A stretch of 64,000 nt of DNA from Yeosuana aquiaggeris (GTDB taxonomy: Bacteria; Bacteroidota; Bacteroidia; Flavobacteriales; Flavobacteriaceae), in contig NZ_JBAWKC010000001.1 of NCBI RefSeq assembly GCF_044003965.1, forward strand, positions 682,001 through 746,000. The letters run 5' to 3'. Shown here one piece after another: positions 44,643 through 54,700 of this stretch. The notes beneath the pieces were generated by a model. That model was not told the origin of the DNA and made no database searches. It worked only from the letters and a program-made list of their open reading frames with translations. The translations under genes and the position numbers were made by a program. The stretch's first letter is position 1. Each line of letters starts with the position of its first letter.

Positions 44643-44935
44643 AGTAGGTCGTTATGTTTAGTAAAATTAATAAATTACTTCAAAAGTTGTACCAAAGTAT
44701 TGTTAAAAGTTTCTGTTATACATCGAATGGTAAAAACATGGTTAACTGTATGTTACCTTAAGGTTAATTATATTATTTTTAAGGGTATGCTTTGTTATTA
44801 ATTTTATCTTTACTCATGGAAATAATTTTCTAAGCATATTTTAAATATGACATACTCAAAACCCATCATTAGAATATTAACCAAAATTATAATTTGGGCA
44901 TTGCATCTGACTTCCAAAAAAATAAGCACTAACAG
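44643..44935. other. 293-bp intergenic region upstream of the two-component pair
   Basis: No gene seen. It holds a 10-bp perfect palindrome ACCTTAAGGT (44755-44764), which is a possible operator, and short direct repeats of GTTAA. I could not place a clear TAnnTTTG element for the response-regulator gene. Confidence 0.4.
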
Positions 44936-45619
44936 ATGAATAATAAAGACATTAAAATTTTATTGGTTGATGATGAACCAGATATTTTGGAAATTGTTGG
45001 CTATAATCTCTCAAGCGAGGGATATCAGGTCTTAACCGCTGAAAATGGTATTGAAGCGGTCAAAAAAGCAAAAAAAGAACTGCCACATCTTATTATTCTT
45101 GATGTGATGATGCCGGAAATGGATGGTATTGAGGCCTGCGAAATTATTAGAAAAAATCCTGATTTAAAAGACACTCTTATTACCTTTTTAACGGCCAGAG
45201 GCGAAGATTATTCGCAATTAGCTGGGTTTGATGCAGGGGCAGATGATTATATCACAAAACCTATAAAACCAAAAGTATTGGTTAGTAAAGTGAAGGCGCT
45301 TTTAAGACGTTTTAAAGAGCAGGAAGTTGAAAACGAGAATGTGAAAATTGGTAATCTGGTTATTAACAGAGAAGAATATAAAATAATTTTAGACGGAGCA
45401 GAAATGGTGCTTCCTAGAAAAGAGTTTGAATTACTGTCTCTATTAGCTTCAAAACCTGGAAAAGTGTTTAAGCGCGAGGAGATTTTAGATAAAGTTTGGG
45501 GAAATGAAGTTATTGTTGGCGGAAGAACGATTGACGTGCACATTCGAAAATTACGCGAAAAAATAGGGGATGATAGTTTTAAAACAATAAAAGGCGTTGG
45601 CTATAAGTTTGTTGATTGA
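44936..45619 (+). CDS. OmpR/PhoB-family response regulator
   Basis: 227 aa. Receiver domain with acidic DDE pocket (VDDEPD, 11-16) and phosphorylation site D56 in LIILDVMMP, switch Lys in DYITKPIKP, then an OmpR-type winged helix with KVWGNEV and GGRTIDVHIRKLREK. It overlaps the histidine kinase gene by one base (TGATG), so the two form a two-component system. Close resemblance to PhoB suggests phosphate control, but no pho genes are nearby. Confidence 0.95.
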   Translation: MNNKDIKILLVDDEPDILEIVGYNLSSEGYQVLTAENGIEAVKKAKKELPHLIILDVMMPEMDGIEACEIIRKNPDLKDTLITFLTARGEDYSQLAGFDAGADDYITKPIKPKVLVSKVKALLRRFKEQEVENENVKIGNLVINREEYKIILDGAEMVLPRKEFELLSLLASKPGKVFKREEILDKVWGNEVIVGGRTIDVHIRKLREKIGDDSFKTIKGVGYKFVD

Positions 45620-46662
45620 TGCAGTTGAAATTTAAAAAAACATATAAGTTTGCTATTAAAACAGCATTGTATTTAACGTTTTTTATAACGCTCTTAATGG
45701 GTATTTTTTTATATGTTTTTTATACACTTAATTGGTGGTTATTTTTAGTATTTGCGGTTCTGACCTATGTTTTTTCTTTTATGGTCATTCAGTTTAGAGC
45801 GGAGCGTTTTATTTATAAACGGGTTAAAAAGATATATGACGATTTAACGCTTCTTGAGTCTACAAACTTGTCACGTAGCCCCATAACGACTGATATGGGA
45901 ACACTCATTCAAGAAATTGATAAGTTTGCCAGAGACAAAAAACTGGAAATAGAAACTTTAAAGGTGCGTGAACAATATAGAAAAGAATTTTTCGGCAATG
46001 TTTCGCATGAGTTAAAAACGCCTTTGTTTACGGTACAGGGTTATATTTTAACCTTGCTTGATGGCGCCATGAATGATGAAAATATTCGCAAAAAATATCT
46101 GGAAAGAGCCAGTAAAGGCGTAGAAAGATTGGTTTACATTGTGAATGATCTCGACATGATTACCAAATTGGAAATTGGAGATTTAAGTTTAAATATAGAA
46201 AGTTTTGATATTGTAAAATTAGTAAAAAACGTATTTGAGATGTTTGAAATGCGTGCTAATGACAAAAGGATCACCTTAACTTTTGATATGGACTATCCAA
46301 AGCCTATTATGGTTAAAGCTGATAAGGAACGCATACAGCAAGTGCTAATAAATCTTATAATCAACTCCATTAAATACGGCAGAGAGAAAGGCACTACTGA
46401 AGTGAGTATTGAAAATCTTATAAAAAACAAGGTTATTGTTCGTGTTACTGATAATGGCATAGGTATTGGAAAAAATCATCTACCTCGTTTGTTCGAGCGC
46501 TTTTATAGAGTAGATAAAAGTGGTTCCAGAACTGAAGGGGGCTCTGGATTAGGGCTTTCTATAGTAAAACATATTATTGAAGCCCACCATGAAAAAATTT
46601 ATGTTGAAAGTGAATATGGTGTTGGCAGTGAATTTTCATTCACGCTTGAAAAGGCTGAATAG
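45619..46662 (+). CDS. Membrane sensor histidine kinase (PhoR-like), partner of the response regulator
   Basis: 347 aa from the ATG at 45619 (overlapping the regulator stop); a TTG one codon earlier adds only one residue. Two hydrophobic helices at about 14-60 lack a large periplasmic loop, so sensing is intramembrane or cytoplasmic. H-box FGNVSHELKTPLF, N-box INLIINSIKYG, G1 DNGIGIGK and G2 GGSGLGLSIVKHI are intact. The short 3' end overlaps the convergent glycosyltransferase gene by 27 bp. Confidence 0.95.
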   Translation: MQLKFKKTYKFAIKTALYLTFFITLLMGIFLYVFYTLNWWLFLVFAVLTYVFSFMVIQFRAERFIYKRVKKIYDDLTLLESTNLSRSPITTDMGTLIQEIDKFARDKKLEIETLKVREQYRKEFFGNVSHELKTPLFTVQGYILTLLDGAMNDENIRKKYLERASKGVERLVYIVNDLDMITKLEIGDLSLNIESFDIVKLVKNVFEMFEMRANDKRITLTFDMDYPKPIMVKADKERIQQVLINLIINSIKYGREKGTTEVSIENLIKNKVIVRVTDNGIGIGKNHLPRLFERFYRVDKSGSRTEGGSGLGLSIVKHIIEAHHEKIYVESEYGVGSEFSFTLEKAE

Positions 46663-47700
46663 AGTTTTATAATCAGTTTCATTTTTGAAGGCAATAAATC
46701 CGGAATAATTATCAAGATTCTTTAGTTTCTCTAAATCAAAATCTGACTGTTGACAATAGGGGGCAATTTTTAAATTGTTAAACCTTTTGGCTAAATATTG
46801 TTGTTCTCTTTGTCCCGGAGTTGGTATAAAAAACACTTTTTTCTCAAGCTTAGCTAAATCCATAATAGAAGTATAGCCGGAACGTGAAATAATGACCTTA
46901 GTGTTTTGAATCACTGCTTCTAATTCATTGCTGGTCATAAAGTTGTAAATAGTAATATGATTGTTTTGTGCTTTAGTTTGAATTGTTTCTACCAATCCTT
47001 TAACTAGTATTGCTTTTCCTTGAAACGATTTTAATTCTGAAAACATTTTTTGTTCTAAAAGACTACGCTGAGGTTCAGGGCCAGATAATAAAACCATGAC
47101 ATCATAGCATGCCTTTGATTTGGTTTTAGTAAATCGGCTTAAGGGGCCTAAATATATTAAATTGAATTTACCGGCCTTGATATGACCTAGTTTTCCACTT
47201 AAATTCGGATTATTTTCAAAATCAGGAATCCAACATTCTTGATGTTTTTTTATGATTTGTTGATGTATTTTTGAGGTTAACCAAGAAGTAAGATAACCAC
47301 TAAAAACAGTTAATTGATGGGTGATATAAACGGATGGCACATTTATAGAATATACCCCAAAGCGGTTATCAGAAATGAGGCCTTCAATCTGATGTGTTTT
47401 AATAATGCTTTGAATTTGTTTATGTTCTTCCCGAATCACTTTTAGTAATTTGGGAATGGATTTAAAAAGTTGCCATTGCAATAAAAAACCATGTTTTGAA
47501 TAGCTGATATTATAGGATGGAAGCTCTATACAAGTCAAGTTGGAAAATTCTTTTTTAAGCAAGTTTAAAGAGGCACCATCACATGCAATAATGGGTTCAA
47601 ATTGTTCAGCCATTAAAGCCTTAATAATGGGAATGCATCTGGTGGCATGTCCCAATCCCCAATTTAACGGTACAACTAAGATTCGCTTTTTGGGTTTCAT
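46636..47700 (-). CDS. MurG-like (GT28-type) glycosyltransferase
   Basis: 354 aa. N-terminal PLNWGLGHATRCIPIIKAL (about 10-28) and C-terminal VIISRSGYTSIMDLAKLEKKVFFIPTPGQ (split by the donor site) match the GT-B fold of UDP-sugar transferases related to MurG. The acceptor is unknown; it is not MurG itself, as the surrounding mur genes are absent. The promoter is probably the minus-strand TATCTTTG at 47795-47802. Confidence 0.82.
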   Translation of the reverse strand: MKPKKRILVVPLNWGLGHATRCIPIIKALMAEQFEPIIACDGASLNLLKKEFSNLTCIELPSYNISYSKHGFLLQWQLFKSIPKLLKVIREEHKQIQSIIKTHQIEGLISDNRFGVYSINVPSVYITHQLTVFSGYLTSWLTSKIHQQIIKKHQECWIPDFENNPNLSGKLGHIKAGKFNLIYLGPLSRFTKTKSKACYDVMVLLSGPEPQRSLLEQKMFSELKSFQGKAILVKGLVETIQTKAQNNHITIYNFMTSNELEAVIQNTKVIISRSGYTSIMDLAKLEKKVFFIPTPGQREQQYLAKRFNNLKIAPYCQQSDFDLEKLKNLDNYSGFIAFKNETDYKTLFSLFKRE

Positions 47701-47845
47701 CAGTGGTATAAGATTGATTTAGAGGTCAGACGCATAGCCTTTATAAACATTTCGGTTGGTTTGTTGAATTTGTTAATAGGCATTTCATAAAAAACAAAGA
47801 TAAAGCTAATTTGTTTCCTTAATTTTACCAAAATTTTTAAAAAGC

Positions 47846-48520
47846 GTGGGTAGTAAAAATAAACTTAAAAGATTTAGAGAAAACGAAACATTTAAAAACG
47901 TCTTTCAACCAACAAGAGATGACCTAGTTAACAATCAATTCCTAATAAAGGGAAGTTGGAATGAAGTATATTTTAAAAATGACAATCCTTTAATTTTAGA
48001 ATTAGGTTGCGGCAAAGGAGAATATACGGTTGCTCTGGCAAAAAAATACCCTAATAAAAATTTTATTGGCGTCGATATTAAAGGCGCTCGTTTTTGGAGA
48101 GGCGCAAAGACTGCAGTTGAAGAAGAACTTAAAAATGTGGCGTTTTTAAGGACGCAAATTGAATTGATAGATTATGCTTTTTCTCAGAAGGAAGTAGATG
48201 AAATATGGATTACCTTTCCTGATCCGCAAATAAAATATAAGAGAACAAAACACCGTATGACCAATGCCTCCTTTTTAAAAAAATATAAAGCCATTTTAAA
48301 ACCGGAAGGGGTGGTTAATTTAAAAACGGATAGTGAGTTTATGCATGGCTATACCCTAGGATTACTTCATGGCGAAGGGCATGAAGTACTGTATTCAAAT
48401 CATAATGTATACAAACAAGAAGGAAGTCCGGAAGAAGTGACAAGTATTCAGACTTTTTATGAATCACAATATTTAGAGCAAAACAAAGCAATTACGTATA
48501 TTAGGTTTAAAATTAAATAA
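47846..48520 (+). CDS. trmB: tRNA (guanine-46-N7)-methyltransferase
   Basis: 224 aa from a GTG start at 47846, giving MGSKNKLKRFRENETF, the typical flavobacterial N-terminus. Motif I LELGCGKGEYT and FPDPQIKYKRTKHRM identify TrmB, which makes m7G46 in tRNA. The LysE gene starts two bases after the stop. Confidence 0.95.
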   Translation: MGSKNKLKRFRENETFKNVFQPTRDDLVNNQFLIKGSWNEVYFKNDNPLILELGCGKGEYTVALAKKYPNKNFIGVDIKGARFWRGAKTAVEEELKNVAFLRTQIELIDYAFSQKEVDEIWITFPDPQIKYKRTKHRMTNASFLKKYKAILKPEGVVNLKTDSEFMHGYTLGLLHGEGHEVLYSNHNVYKQEGSPEEVTSIQTFYESQYLEQNKAITYIRFKIK

Positions 48521-48522
48521 TA

Positions 48523-49152
48523 TTGAACATCACTTTTATCTTTTTTTTAGGTCTAATAGTCGCATTAATTGGGGTTGTGCCTCCGGGCTTATTAAATATG
48601 TCTGCTGCAAAGATTAGCCTAAAAGAGGGACATGTTAGAGGCATTATGTTTTCCATAGGCGTTTGTGTCATCGTTTTTATGCAAACCTATCTAGCTTCTA
48701 TTTTTGCGAGATATTTGTCCAATCATGTTGAGGTTATTGAAATTTTGCAGCGGGTCGCTTTCGTTATTTTTGTATTAATTACTATTTATTATTTGTTTAT
48801 TGCAAAAAAACAAGCCAAACCTCAAATAGTACCTCAAATAAGAAGTAAGCACAGTCGCTTTTTTCAAGGGATGTTTTTGTCCAGTTTAAACGTTTTTCCG
48901 ATACCTTATCAGGCATATATGACCATTACTTTAGCGTCTTTTGGCTGGCTTGATTTTAATATGACCAGTATTATTAGTTATGTTGCCGGGGCCGGTATGG
49001 GCACTTTTGTCATGCTTTATTTTTATATTTTCTTTTTTGATAAAATAAAAAATAAGTCTATTTCATCACAAAAGAGCATGAATTATCTTATAGGAGGTAT
49101 AACTGGGGTCATATCAATAATTACCTTGATAAATATTATCAAAGAATTATAA
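48523..49152 (+). CDS. LysE-family exporter
   Basis: 209 aa with six hydrophobic segments, TTG start at 48523 directly after trmB (alternative Met starts would truncate the first helix). GVVPPGLLNMSAAKISLKEG is the family signature. It probably exports amino acids. Lies between trmB and the alkyltransferase-like gene, spacing 2-3 nt, so one operon. Confidence 0.85.
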   Translation: MNITFIFFLGLIVALIGVVPPGLLNMSAAKISLKEGHVRGIMFSIGVCVIVFMQTYLASIFARYLSNHVEVIEILQRVAFVIFVLITIYYLFIAKKQAKPQIVPQIRSKHSRFFQGMFLSSLNVFPIPYQAYMTITLASFGWLDFNMTSIISYVAGAGMGTFVMLYFYIFFFDKIKNKSISSQKSMNYLIGGITGVISIITLINIIKEL

Positions 49153-49155
49153 AAG

Positions 49156-49488
49156 ATGAAGGCGGAGTCATTAAATTTCTTTAATCAGGTTTATGAAGTT
49201 GCAAAATTAATTCCTTATGGAAGGGTGACCAGTTATGGGGCAATTGCTAATTATCTTGGTGCTTCAAGAAGTGCACGAATGGTTGGTTATGCTATGAACG
49301 CCTCTCACAACATGGAACATATTCCGGCACATAGAGTGGTTAACCGAAAGGGGCTTTTAACAGGAAAACATCATTTTGAGGGTACCAACTTAATGCAACA
49401 GCTTTTAGAAAGCGAAGGCATAAAAGTTATAGAGAATCAAATTCAAGATTTTGAGGCTATTTTCTGGAACCCGTCTAAGGAATTATAA
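49156..49488 (+). CDS. Alkyltransferase-like protein (MGMT family without the active cysteine)
   Basis: 110 aa, C-terminal DNA-binding half of O6-methylguanine methyltransferase. PYGRVTSYGAIAN and the Arg finger SRSARMVGYAM are conserved, but the PCHR active site reads PAHR, so the acceptor cysteine is Ala. ATL proteins bind alkylated guanine and hand it to nucleotide-excision repair. Three-base gap after lysE. Confidence 0.9.
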   Translation: MKAESLNFFNQVYEVAKLIPYGRVTSYGAIANYLGASRSARMVGYAMNASHNMEHIPAHRVVNRKGLLTGKHHFEGTNLMQQLLESEGIKVIENQIQDFEAIFWNPSKEL

Positions 49489-49537
49489 ATTAAAATCATG
49501 GCTTTAAGAAGCGCTTTTTTTGTGTTTTTTATGGATA

Positions 49538-49580
49538 TGATTTAAATCAGTTTATATAATAGCTAAAGCATATATCTTTA
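49538..49580 (+). promoter_or_regulatory. CRP/FNR-like dyad plus -7-like element upstream of mrp
   Basis: TGATTTAAATCA (49538-49549, TGA-N6-TCA) is followed after exactly 23 nt by TATCTTTA (49573-49580), one mismatch from TAnnTTTG. The start would be near 49584, over 200 nt before mrp. The geometry equals that of nifJ, korA and nuoA. Confidence 0.5.
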
Positions 49581-49625
49581 TAAATCATTTCAATAAATCT
49601 GCTTTAAAATATTAACTTTTCAGTG

Positions 49626-49633
49626 TATATTTG
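49626..49633 (+). promoter_or_regulatory. Second -7 promoter element upstream of mrp
   Basis: TATATTTG fits TAnnTTTG perfectly but lacks a TTG at the usual spacing. An imperfect inverted repeat (arms ATAAATCTAA and TTAGGTTTAT, about 49643-49677) follows in the leader. Confidence 0.55.
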
Positions 49634-49723
49634 TACTTTAGAATAAATCTAAATTACTTCAAATAAATTAGGTTTATGGCAATGATTTGAAATTCAAATT
49701 AAACAATAACAAATGAAACATTC

Positions 49724-49807
49724 ATGACTAAGAATTTAGTTGAACAAAGAAAGGATGGTATGAATGTAACATGTGACAGAAAACAAAAAATAAATTTAAA
49801 CACATGA
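49724..49807 (+). CDS. Possible 27-aa leader peptide overlapping the mrp start
   Basis: ATG at 49724 opens a 27-codon frame, MTKNLVEQRKDGMNVTCDRK then QKINLNT, whose TGA (49805-49807) overlaps the mrp ATG (ATGA). It has one cysteine. The overlap is the arrangement of a coupled leader peptide, but a frame this short can occur by chance; no homologue is known to me. Confidence 0.3.
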   Translation: MTKNLVEQRKDGMNVTCDRKQKINLNT

Positions 49808-50940
49808 AATTAAGCAAACAAGATATCCTTAAAGCTCTCGAAACAATTTCTGTTCCCGGAGAAGGAGGAAATATGGTTGAAACTGGAGCTGTAAAAAACG
49901 TCATGACTTTTGGCGATGAAGTCATTGTAGATATTACAATTACAAATCCTAGTTTACAGGCAAAAAAACGCACTGAGGTCGATATTTTAAAGACCATTCA
50001 TGAGCAGGTTTATGAAAAGGCAAAAATAACGGTTAATGTAAAAGTAGATGCACCAGCAACTCCAAAAGTGAATGTCATTAAAGGTAATGCCATACCAGGC
50101 ATTCAAAACATTATTGCAGTCGCTTCGGGAAAAGGAGGTGTTGGGAAGTCAACTGTTACAGCAAACCTGGCCGTATCCTTACAAAAAATGGGATTTAAGG
50201 TGGGGATATTAGATGCAGATATTTATGGACCGTCTATTCCTATTATGTTTGATGTTGAAAAGGAACGTCCTTTAGCTGTTGATATTAATGGTAAATCTAA
50301 AATGAGACCTATAGAAAGCTACGGAGTTAAAGTGCTTTCCATAGGATTCTTTACCCAACCAGATCAGGCAGTAGTATGGCGTGGCCCTATGGCAGCTAAA
50401 GCATTAAATCAAATGATATTTGATGCGCATTGGGGAGAAATAGATTTCTTGTTGATTGACTTGCCTCCAGGAACTGGTGATATTCATTTAAGTATTATGC
50501 AATCGCTTCCTATTACAGGGGCCGTTATTGTTAGTACCCCTCAAGTAGTAGCTTTAGCAGATGCTAAAAAAGGAGTTGCCATGTTTCAACAAGAAAGTAT
50601 CAATGTGCCAGTTTTAGGTATTATTGAGAACATGGCCTATTTTACACCTAATGAATTACCAAATTATAAATACTATATTTTTGGAAAAGATGGTGCAAAA
50701 AATCTTGCAGATGATTTAGGTGTTAAATTTTTAGGAGCCATCCCTTTAGTACAAAGTATTCGTGAGTCTGGTGATGTAGGCAGTCCTGCTGCGTTGCAAA
50801 TAGACACGCCGTTATCTGAGGCGTTTAAATCTATTACTCAAAATGTGGTTCAGGAAGTTGTTAATAGAAATGAGGCCTTGCCGCCAACAGAAGCTATAAA
50901 AATTACCACCATGGCAGGATGTGCTGCCCCTAAAAAGTAA
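49804..50940 (+). CDS. apbC: Mrp/ApbC-type Fe-S cluster carrier ATPase
   Basis: 378 aa. N-terminal MIP18/DUF59 domain (1-85), then a deviant P-loop SGKGGVGKSTVTAN (about 111-124), DADIYGPSIP and LPPGTGD. The CxxC that usually carries the bridging cluster is missing: the loop after IIENMAYFTP reads NELPNYKYYIFG, which I recall as normal for Bacteroidota. It matures Fe-S proteins and is followed four bases on by a NifU-like scaffold. Promoter sites upstream include the CRP/FNR-like dyad, tying it to the Fe-S-rich genes downstream. Confidence 0.94.
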   Translation: MKLSKQDILKALETISVPGEGGNMVETGAVKNVMTFGDEVIVDITITNPSLQAKKRTEVDILKTIHEQVYEKAKITVNVKVDAPATPKVNVIKGNAIPGIQNIIAVASGKGGVGKSTVTANLAVSLQKMGFKVGILDADIYGPSIPIMFDVEKERPLAVDINGKSKMRPIESYGVKVLSIGFFTQPDQAVVWRGPMAAKALNQMIFDAHWGEIDFLLIDLPPGTGDIHLSIMQSLPITGAVIVSTPQVVALADAKKGVAMFQQESINVPVLGIIENMAYFTPNELPNYKYYIFGKDGAKNLADDLGVKFLGAIPLVQSIRESGDVGSPAALQIDTPLSEAFKSITQNVVQEVVNRNEALPPTEAIKITTMAGCAAPKK

Positions 50941-50943
50941 TCC

Positions 50944-51183
50944 ATGAACACTGAAGAATTAAGAGAAAATATTGAAAAGGCATTAGATGAGATTCGTCCA
51001 TTTTTGCAAAGTGATGGAGGCGATATTTCTCTAATTTCAATAGAAGATGATAAACATGTAAAGGTTCAATTAAAAGGAGCCTGTGTGGGTTGCAGTGTGA
51101 ATCAAATGACCTTAAAATCTGGTGTTGAAATGACTATAAAAAAGTATGCACCTCAAATTGAAACGGTAGTAAACGTTTTGTAA
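50944..51183 (+). CDS. NifU-like (Nfu) Fe-S scaffold protein
   Basis: 79 aa, single Nfu domain with LQSDGGDISL and the cluster-binding CVGC of GACVGCSVNQMTLKSGVE. It would receive and pass [4Fe-4S] clusters. It follows the Mrp ATPase gene after three bases and is probably co-translated. A hairpin terminator follows. Confidence 0.94.
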   Translation: MNTEELRENIEKALDEIRPFLQSDGGDISLISIEDDKHVKVQLKGACVGCSVNQMTLKSGVEMTIKKYAPQIETVVNVL

Positions 51184-51205
51184 ATAGAGATTTAAAATAT
51201 AAAAT

Positions 51206-51244
51206 AAAAAAAGAGCGGTCCTATAATAGAACAACTCTTTTTTT
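51206..51244. terminator. Hairpin terminator after nfu
   Basis: AAAAAAAGAG (51206-51215) pairs with CTCTTTTTTT (51235-51244), giving A and T tracts that suit both directions between convergent genes. Confidence 0.8.
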
Positions 51245-51264
51245 ATTGATAAAACTTGAGGTGT

Positions 51265-51639
51265 TTAAATGATTTTTTCTTTTCTAAGAAAGGTATCTAA
51301 GTTATCAGCCGCATCAAAACAGTTGGTAACTACTGGTATTTCGGTACAATATCTAGAATTGATATCGTGAGCTTTACATTGAAAATCTGACAAATCAACC
51401 TTTTCAAAATTCTTATTAATTACCAGACATTGATTGTAAAGACTATCTATTGTGTTACAGTCTTCAACATCTACACCATTTTTTAAAAGATAACCTTTTA
51501 AATAACTTTCAATAGCATGCTGCGAATTCTTGCAAACTAAATAAGAAACTATATCTTCTTCCGGTCTGAATAACTCTTTTTTAGCTTCATTTAGTTTTTC
51601 TTGGGCAGTTGCAAAATGATCTTTGGATTTTGTTCCCAT
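51265..51639 (-). CDS. HEPN-like protein of unknown role
   Basis: 124 aa, mostly helical. KNSQHAIESYLKGYLLKNGVD resembles the conserved helix of HEPN domains, but the RNase motif RxxxxH is not evident (SRYCTEI occurs at that place), so catalysis is unlikely. No nucleotidyltransferase (MNT) partner flanks it. It lies between nfu and nifJ. Confidence 0.6.
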   Translation of the reverse strand: MGTKSKDHFATAQEKLNEAKKELFRPEEDIVSYLVCKNSQHAIESYLKGYLLKNGVDVEDCNTIDSLYNQCLVINKNFEKVDLSDFQCKAHDINSRYCTEIPVVTNCFDAADNLDTFLRKEKII

Positions 51640-51676
51640 GATGAATGAATTTAAAGTTTATTATTGTAAAAAGTTA

Positions 51677-51710
51677 ATTCTAAATGCCAATGTAATTTGA
51701 CATTTAGAAT
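51677..51710 (-). terminator. Terminator after nifJ
   Basis: ATTCTAAATG (51677-51686) pairs with CATTTAGAAT (51701-51710), extended inward by four more pairs with one wobble. On the minus strand it is followed by a T-containing run. Confidence 0.75.
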
Positions 51711-51753
51711 ATAACTTTAAGGTATTCATTTTAAACCTTTAGATTCTTTAGAA

Positions 51754-54700
51754 TTACATATCTCTATATATCTCTAAACGTTCCCATTGTGAATTAACTT
51801 CTTCCTGCGCTTGATCAAGTAATTGCTTACCTAATACTGCATCGTCTTTCACTACTCTTGTAAATCGAGTTTCATTATACATGAAGTCACTTAACGGAAT
51901 TGTTGGTTTTTTAGAATCTAATCTAAATTTTTTCCCTTTTGGTTGTTGTGGGTCAAATCTAAATAATGGCCAGTAACCAGATTCAACAGCTTTCTCTTGT
52001 TGTTCAGCACCATGTTTTAAATCATAACCATGTTCACCACAATGAGAATAAGCAATAATTACCGATGGTCCCGGATAAGCAGCCGCTTCTTCAATAGCTT
52101 TTAAAGTTTGTAAATCTTTAGCTCCTATAGCGATTTGCGCTACATAAACATTTTGATAGGATACCGCTTGTAAAGCTAAATTTTTCTTACTGGTTCGTTT
52201 TCCAGAAACTGAGAATTTAGCACTTGCGCCTAATGGTGTGGCTTTAGAGGTTTGACCTCCTGTATTTGAATAGACTTCGGTATCTAAAATCATAATATTG
52301 ATATCTTCACCAGAAGCTAATACGTGATCTACACCACCATAACCTATATCATATGCCCAACCGTCGCCACCTAATATCCAAACCGCTTTTTTACGTAAAT
52401 ATTCGGTCAGGTTGCTCAGTTTAATAGCGTCATCATTGTTGTCAAGAACTTTTAAAGTTTGCTTGAGTTCTTCAATATCTGCTATTTTTTTAGATTTTTC
52501 TGTTTCAGTACTTTCTGGATTAGACAAGATAGCGTCTACTATTTCGCTTCCAACTAAAAACTCTAAAGATTTTAATAGATCAACCGCTATTTCTTGTTTT
52601 TTGGTTAATGCTAATCGCATACCTAAACCAAACTCAGCATTATCTTCAAACAGTGAATTAGCCCAAGCTGGTCCTCTTCCAAATGCATTGGTTTTGTATG
52701 GTGTGGTTGGTAAATTTCCTCCATAAATTGAAGAACAACCAGTAGCGTTCGCTATTAATATACTGTCTCCATATAATTGTGTTAACAATTTAATATATGG
52801 TGTTTCACCACAACCAGAGCAAGCACCGGAGAATTCAAATAAAGGTTCTAAGAATTGAGAGCCTTTTACATTGGTAATTTGAAGTTCGTTTCTGTCATAA
52901 TAAGGCAGGTTTACAAAGTAATCCCAGTTATTAACTTCATCTGTTTTGTTATCAAGTATTTTCCTCATGTTGATAGATTTAAAATCATCTATCTCTTTAC
53001 TTACCGCAGGACAAACAGCAACACAAAGGTCGCATCCAGTACAATCTTCTGGGGATACTTGTAACACATAAGATTCTGTCGCAGTGTCAAATGGTCTTCC
53101 TTTTGCAGGAACATGTTTCAATGATGACGGAGCACCTACCAACATATCATTATTAACTACTTTTGACCTAATAGCGGCATGAGGACAAATTGCCACACAC
53201 TTATTACATTGTGTACATAAGTCAGCATCATCCCAAATAGGAATAAAATCTGCAATACCACGTTTTTCATATTGTGTGGTTCCTGTAGGGAATGTGCCAT
53301 CTACTGGGAAGGCACTTACAGGAAGTTCATCTCCAGCACCAGCTAATATTTTTTCTAAAACTTCTTTTACAAATCCGTCAGGGGCATTTGTCATAGCTGA
53401 TAATAACGGTTTTTCACTACTTGACTCTTTTGGATATTCTACTTTCTCTAAATTTTCAAGAGATTTATCCACCGCATTAAAGTTCATTTTTACCACTTTT
53501 TCTCCTTTATGAGAATAAGATTTTACAATGGCATCTTTAATTTTTTGAATAGCTTCATCTTTAGGTAAAATTCCGGAAATAGCAAAGAAACAAGTTTGTA
53601 AAACAGTGTTAGCACGTTTACCTAGATTGGCTTCTTGAGCCACTCTACTTGCATCTATGATATAGAATTCAGCCTCTTTTTCAATAATCTCTTTTTGAAG
53701 TTTTTTAGGTAATTGATCCCAAATTTCTTCTTTAGAGAAAGGTGAATTCAATAAAAATGTCCCGCCTAATTTTAGGTCAGTTAACATATTATATTTTTCA
53801 ATAAAATTAAATTGATGGCTCGCAATGAAATCTGCTTTTTCTATTAAATATGTTGAGTGTATTGGATCTGGACCAAAACGCAAGTGAGAAATAGTTTGTG
53901 CACCTGCTTTTTTAGAGTCATAAACAAAATATCCCTGAACATAATTATCAGTTGTATCACCAATAATTTTAATGGAGTTTTTGTTAGCTCCAACAGTACC
54001 ATCTGAACCTAAACCATAAAACATACAGTTGATAGTTGTGCGCTTAATAGTAAAGTAATCATCAATTTCTAAGTTAGTATGAGTGACATCGTCATAAATA
54101 CCAACGGTAAAATGATTTTTAGGTTTTGCTTTTAATAATTCGTCATACACACCTTTAACCATTTTAGGGTTAAATTCTTTAGATGATAATCCGTAACGAC
54201 CACCAACTACTGTTGGCATGGCTCTATCACTTTCGGAGATGGCTGAAATTACGTCTAAATATAATGGTTCACCAATACTTCCTGGTTCTTTAGTTCTATC
54301 TAAAACAGCTATTTTCTTAACAGTTTCAGGAATAGCATGTATGAAATTTTCAATGGAGAATGGTCTATATAATCTAACTAAAAGAGCACCTACTTTTTCA
54401 CCTCTTTCAATTAATTCATTAACCGTTTCTTTCACGGCACCTTCACCAGAGCCCATTATAATGATGATGCGCTCTGCTTCAGGATGTCCTATATAGTCAA
54501 ATAAATTATATCTACGACCTGTATGTGTGTAAAACTCATCCATTGTGGTTTGAACAATCCCAGGAACGTTGGCATAAAATGTATTTGCGGCTTCACGTGC
54601 TTGGAAAAATACATCAGGGTTTTGAGAAGTTCCTCTTATCACTGGATGGTCTGGATCTAATGAACGTTTTTTGTGATCCATGATCTTATCTTCTGGCATC

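Noticed and set aside
44755..44764. Palindrome ACCTTAAGGT ahead of the response regulator
   Set aside because: Ten bases is common in AT-rich DNA and no promoter could be placed relative to it; kept only as a note.
51265..51639. HEPN-MNT toxin-antitoxin or defence module
   Set aside because: No partner nucleotidyltransferase is adjacent and the RNase motif is not evident.
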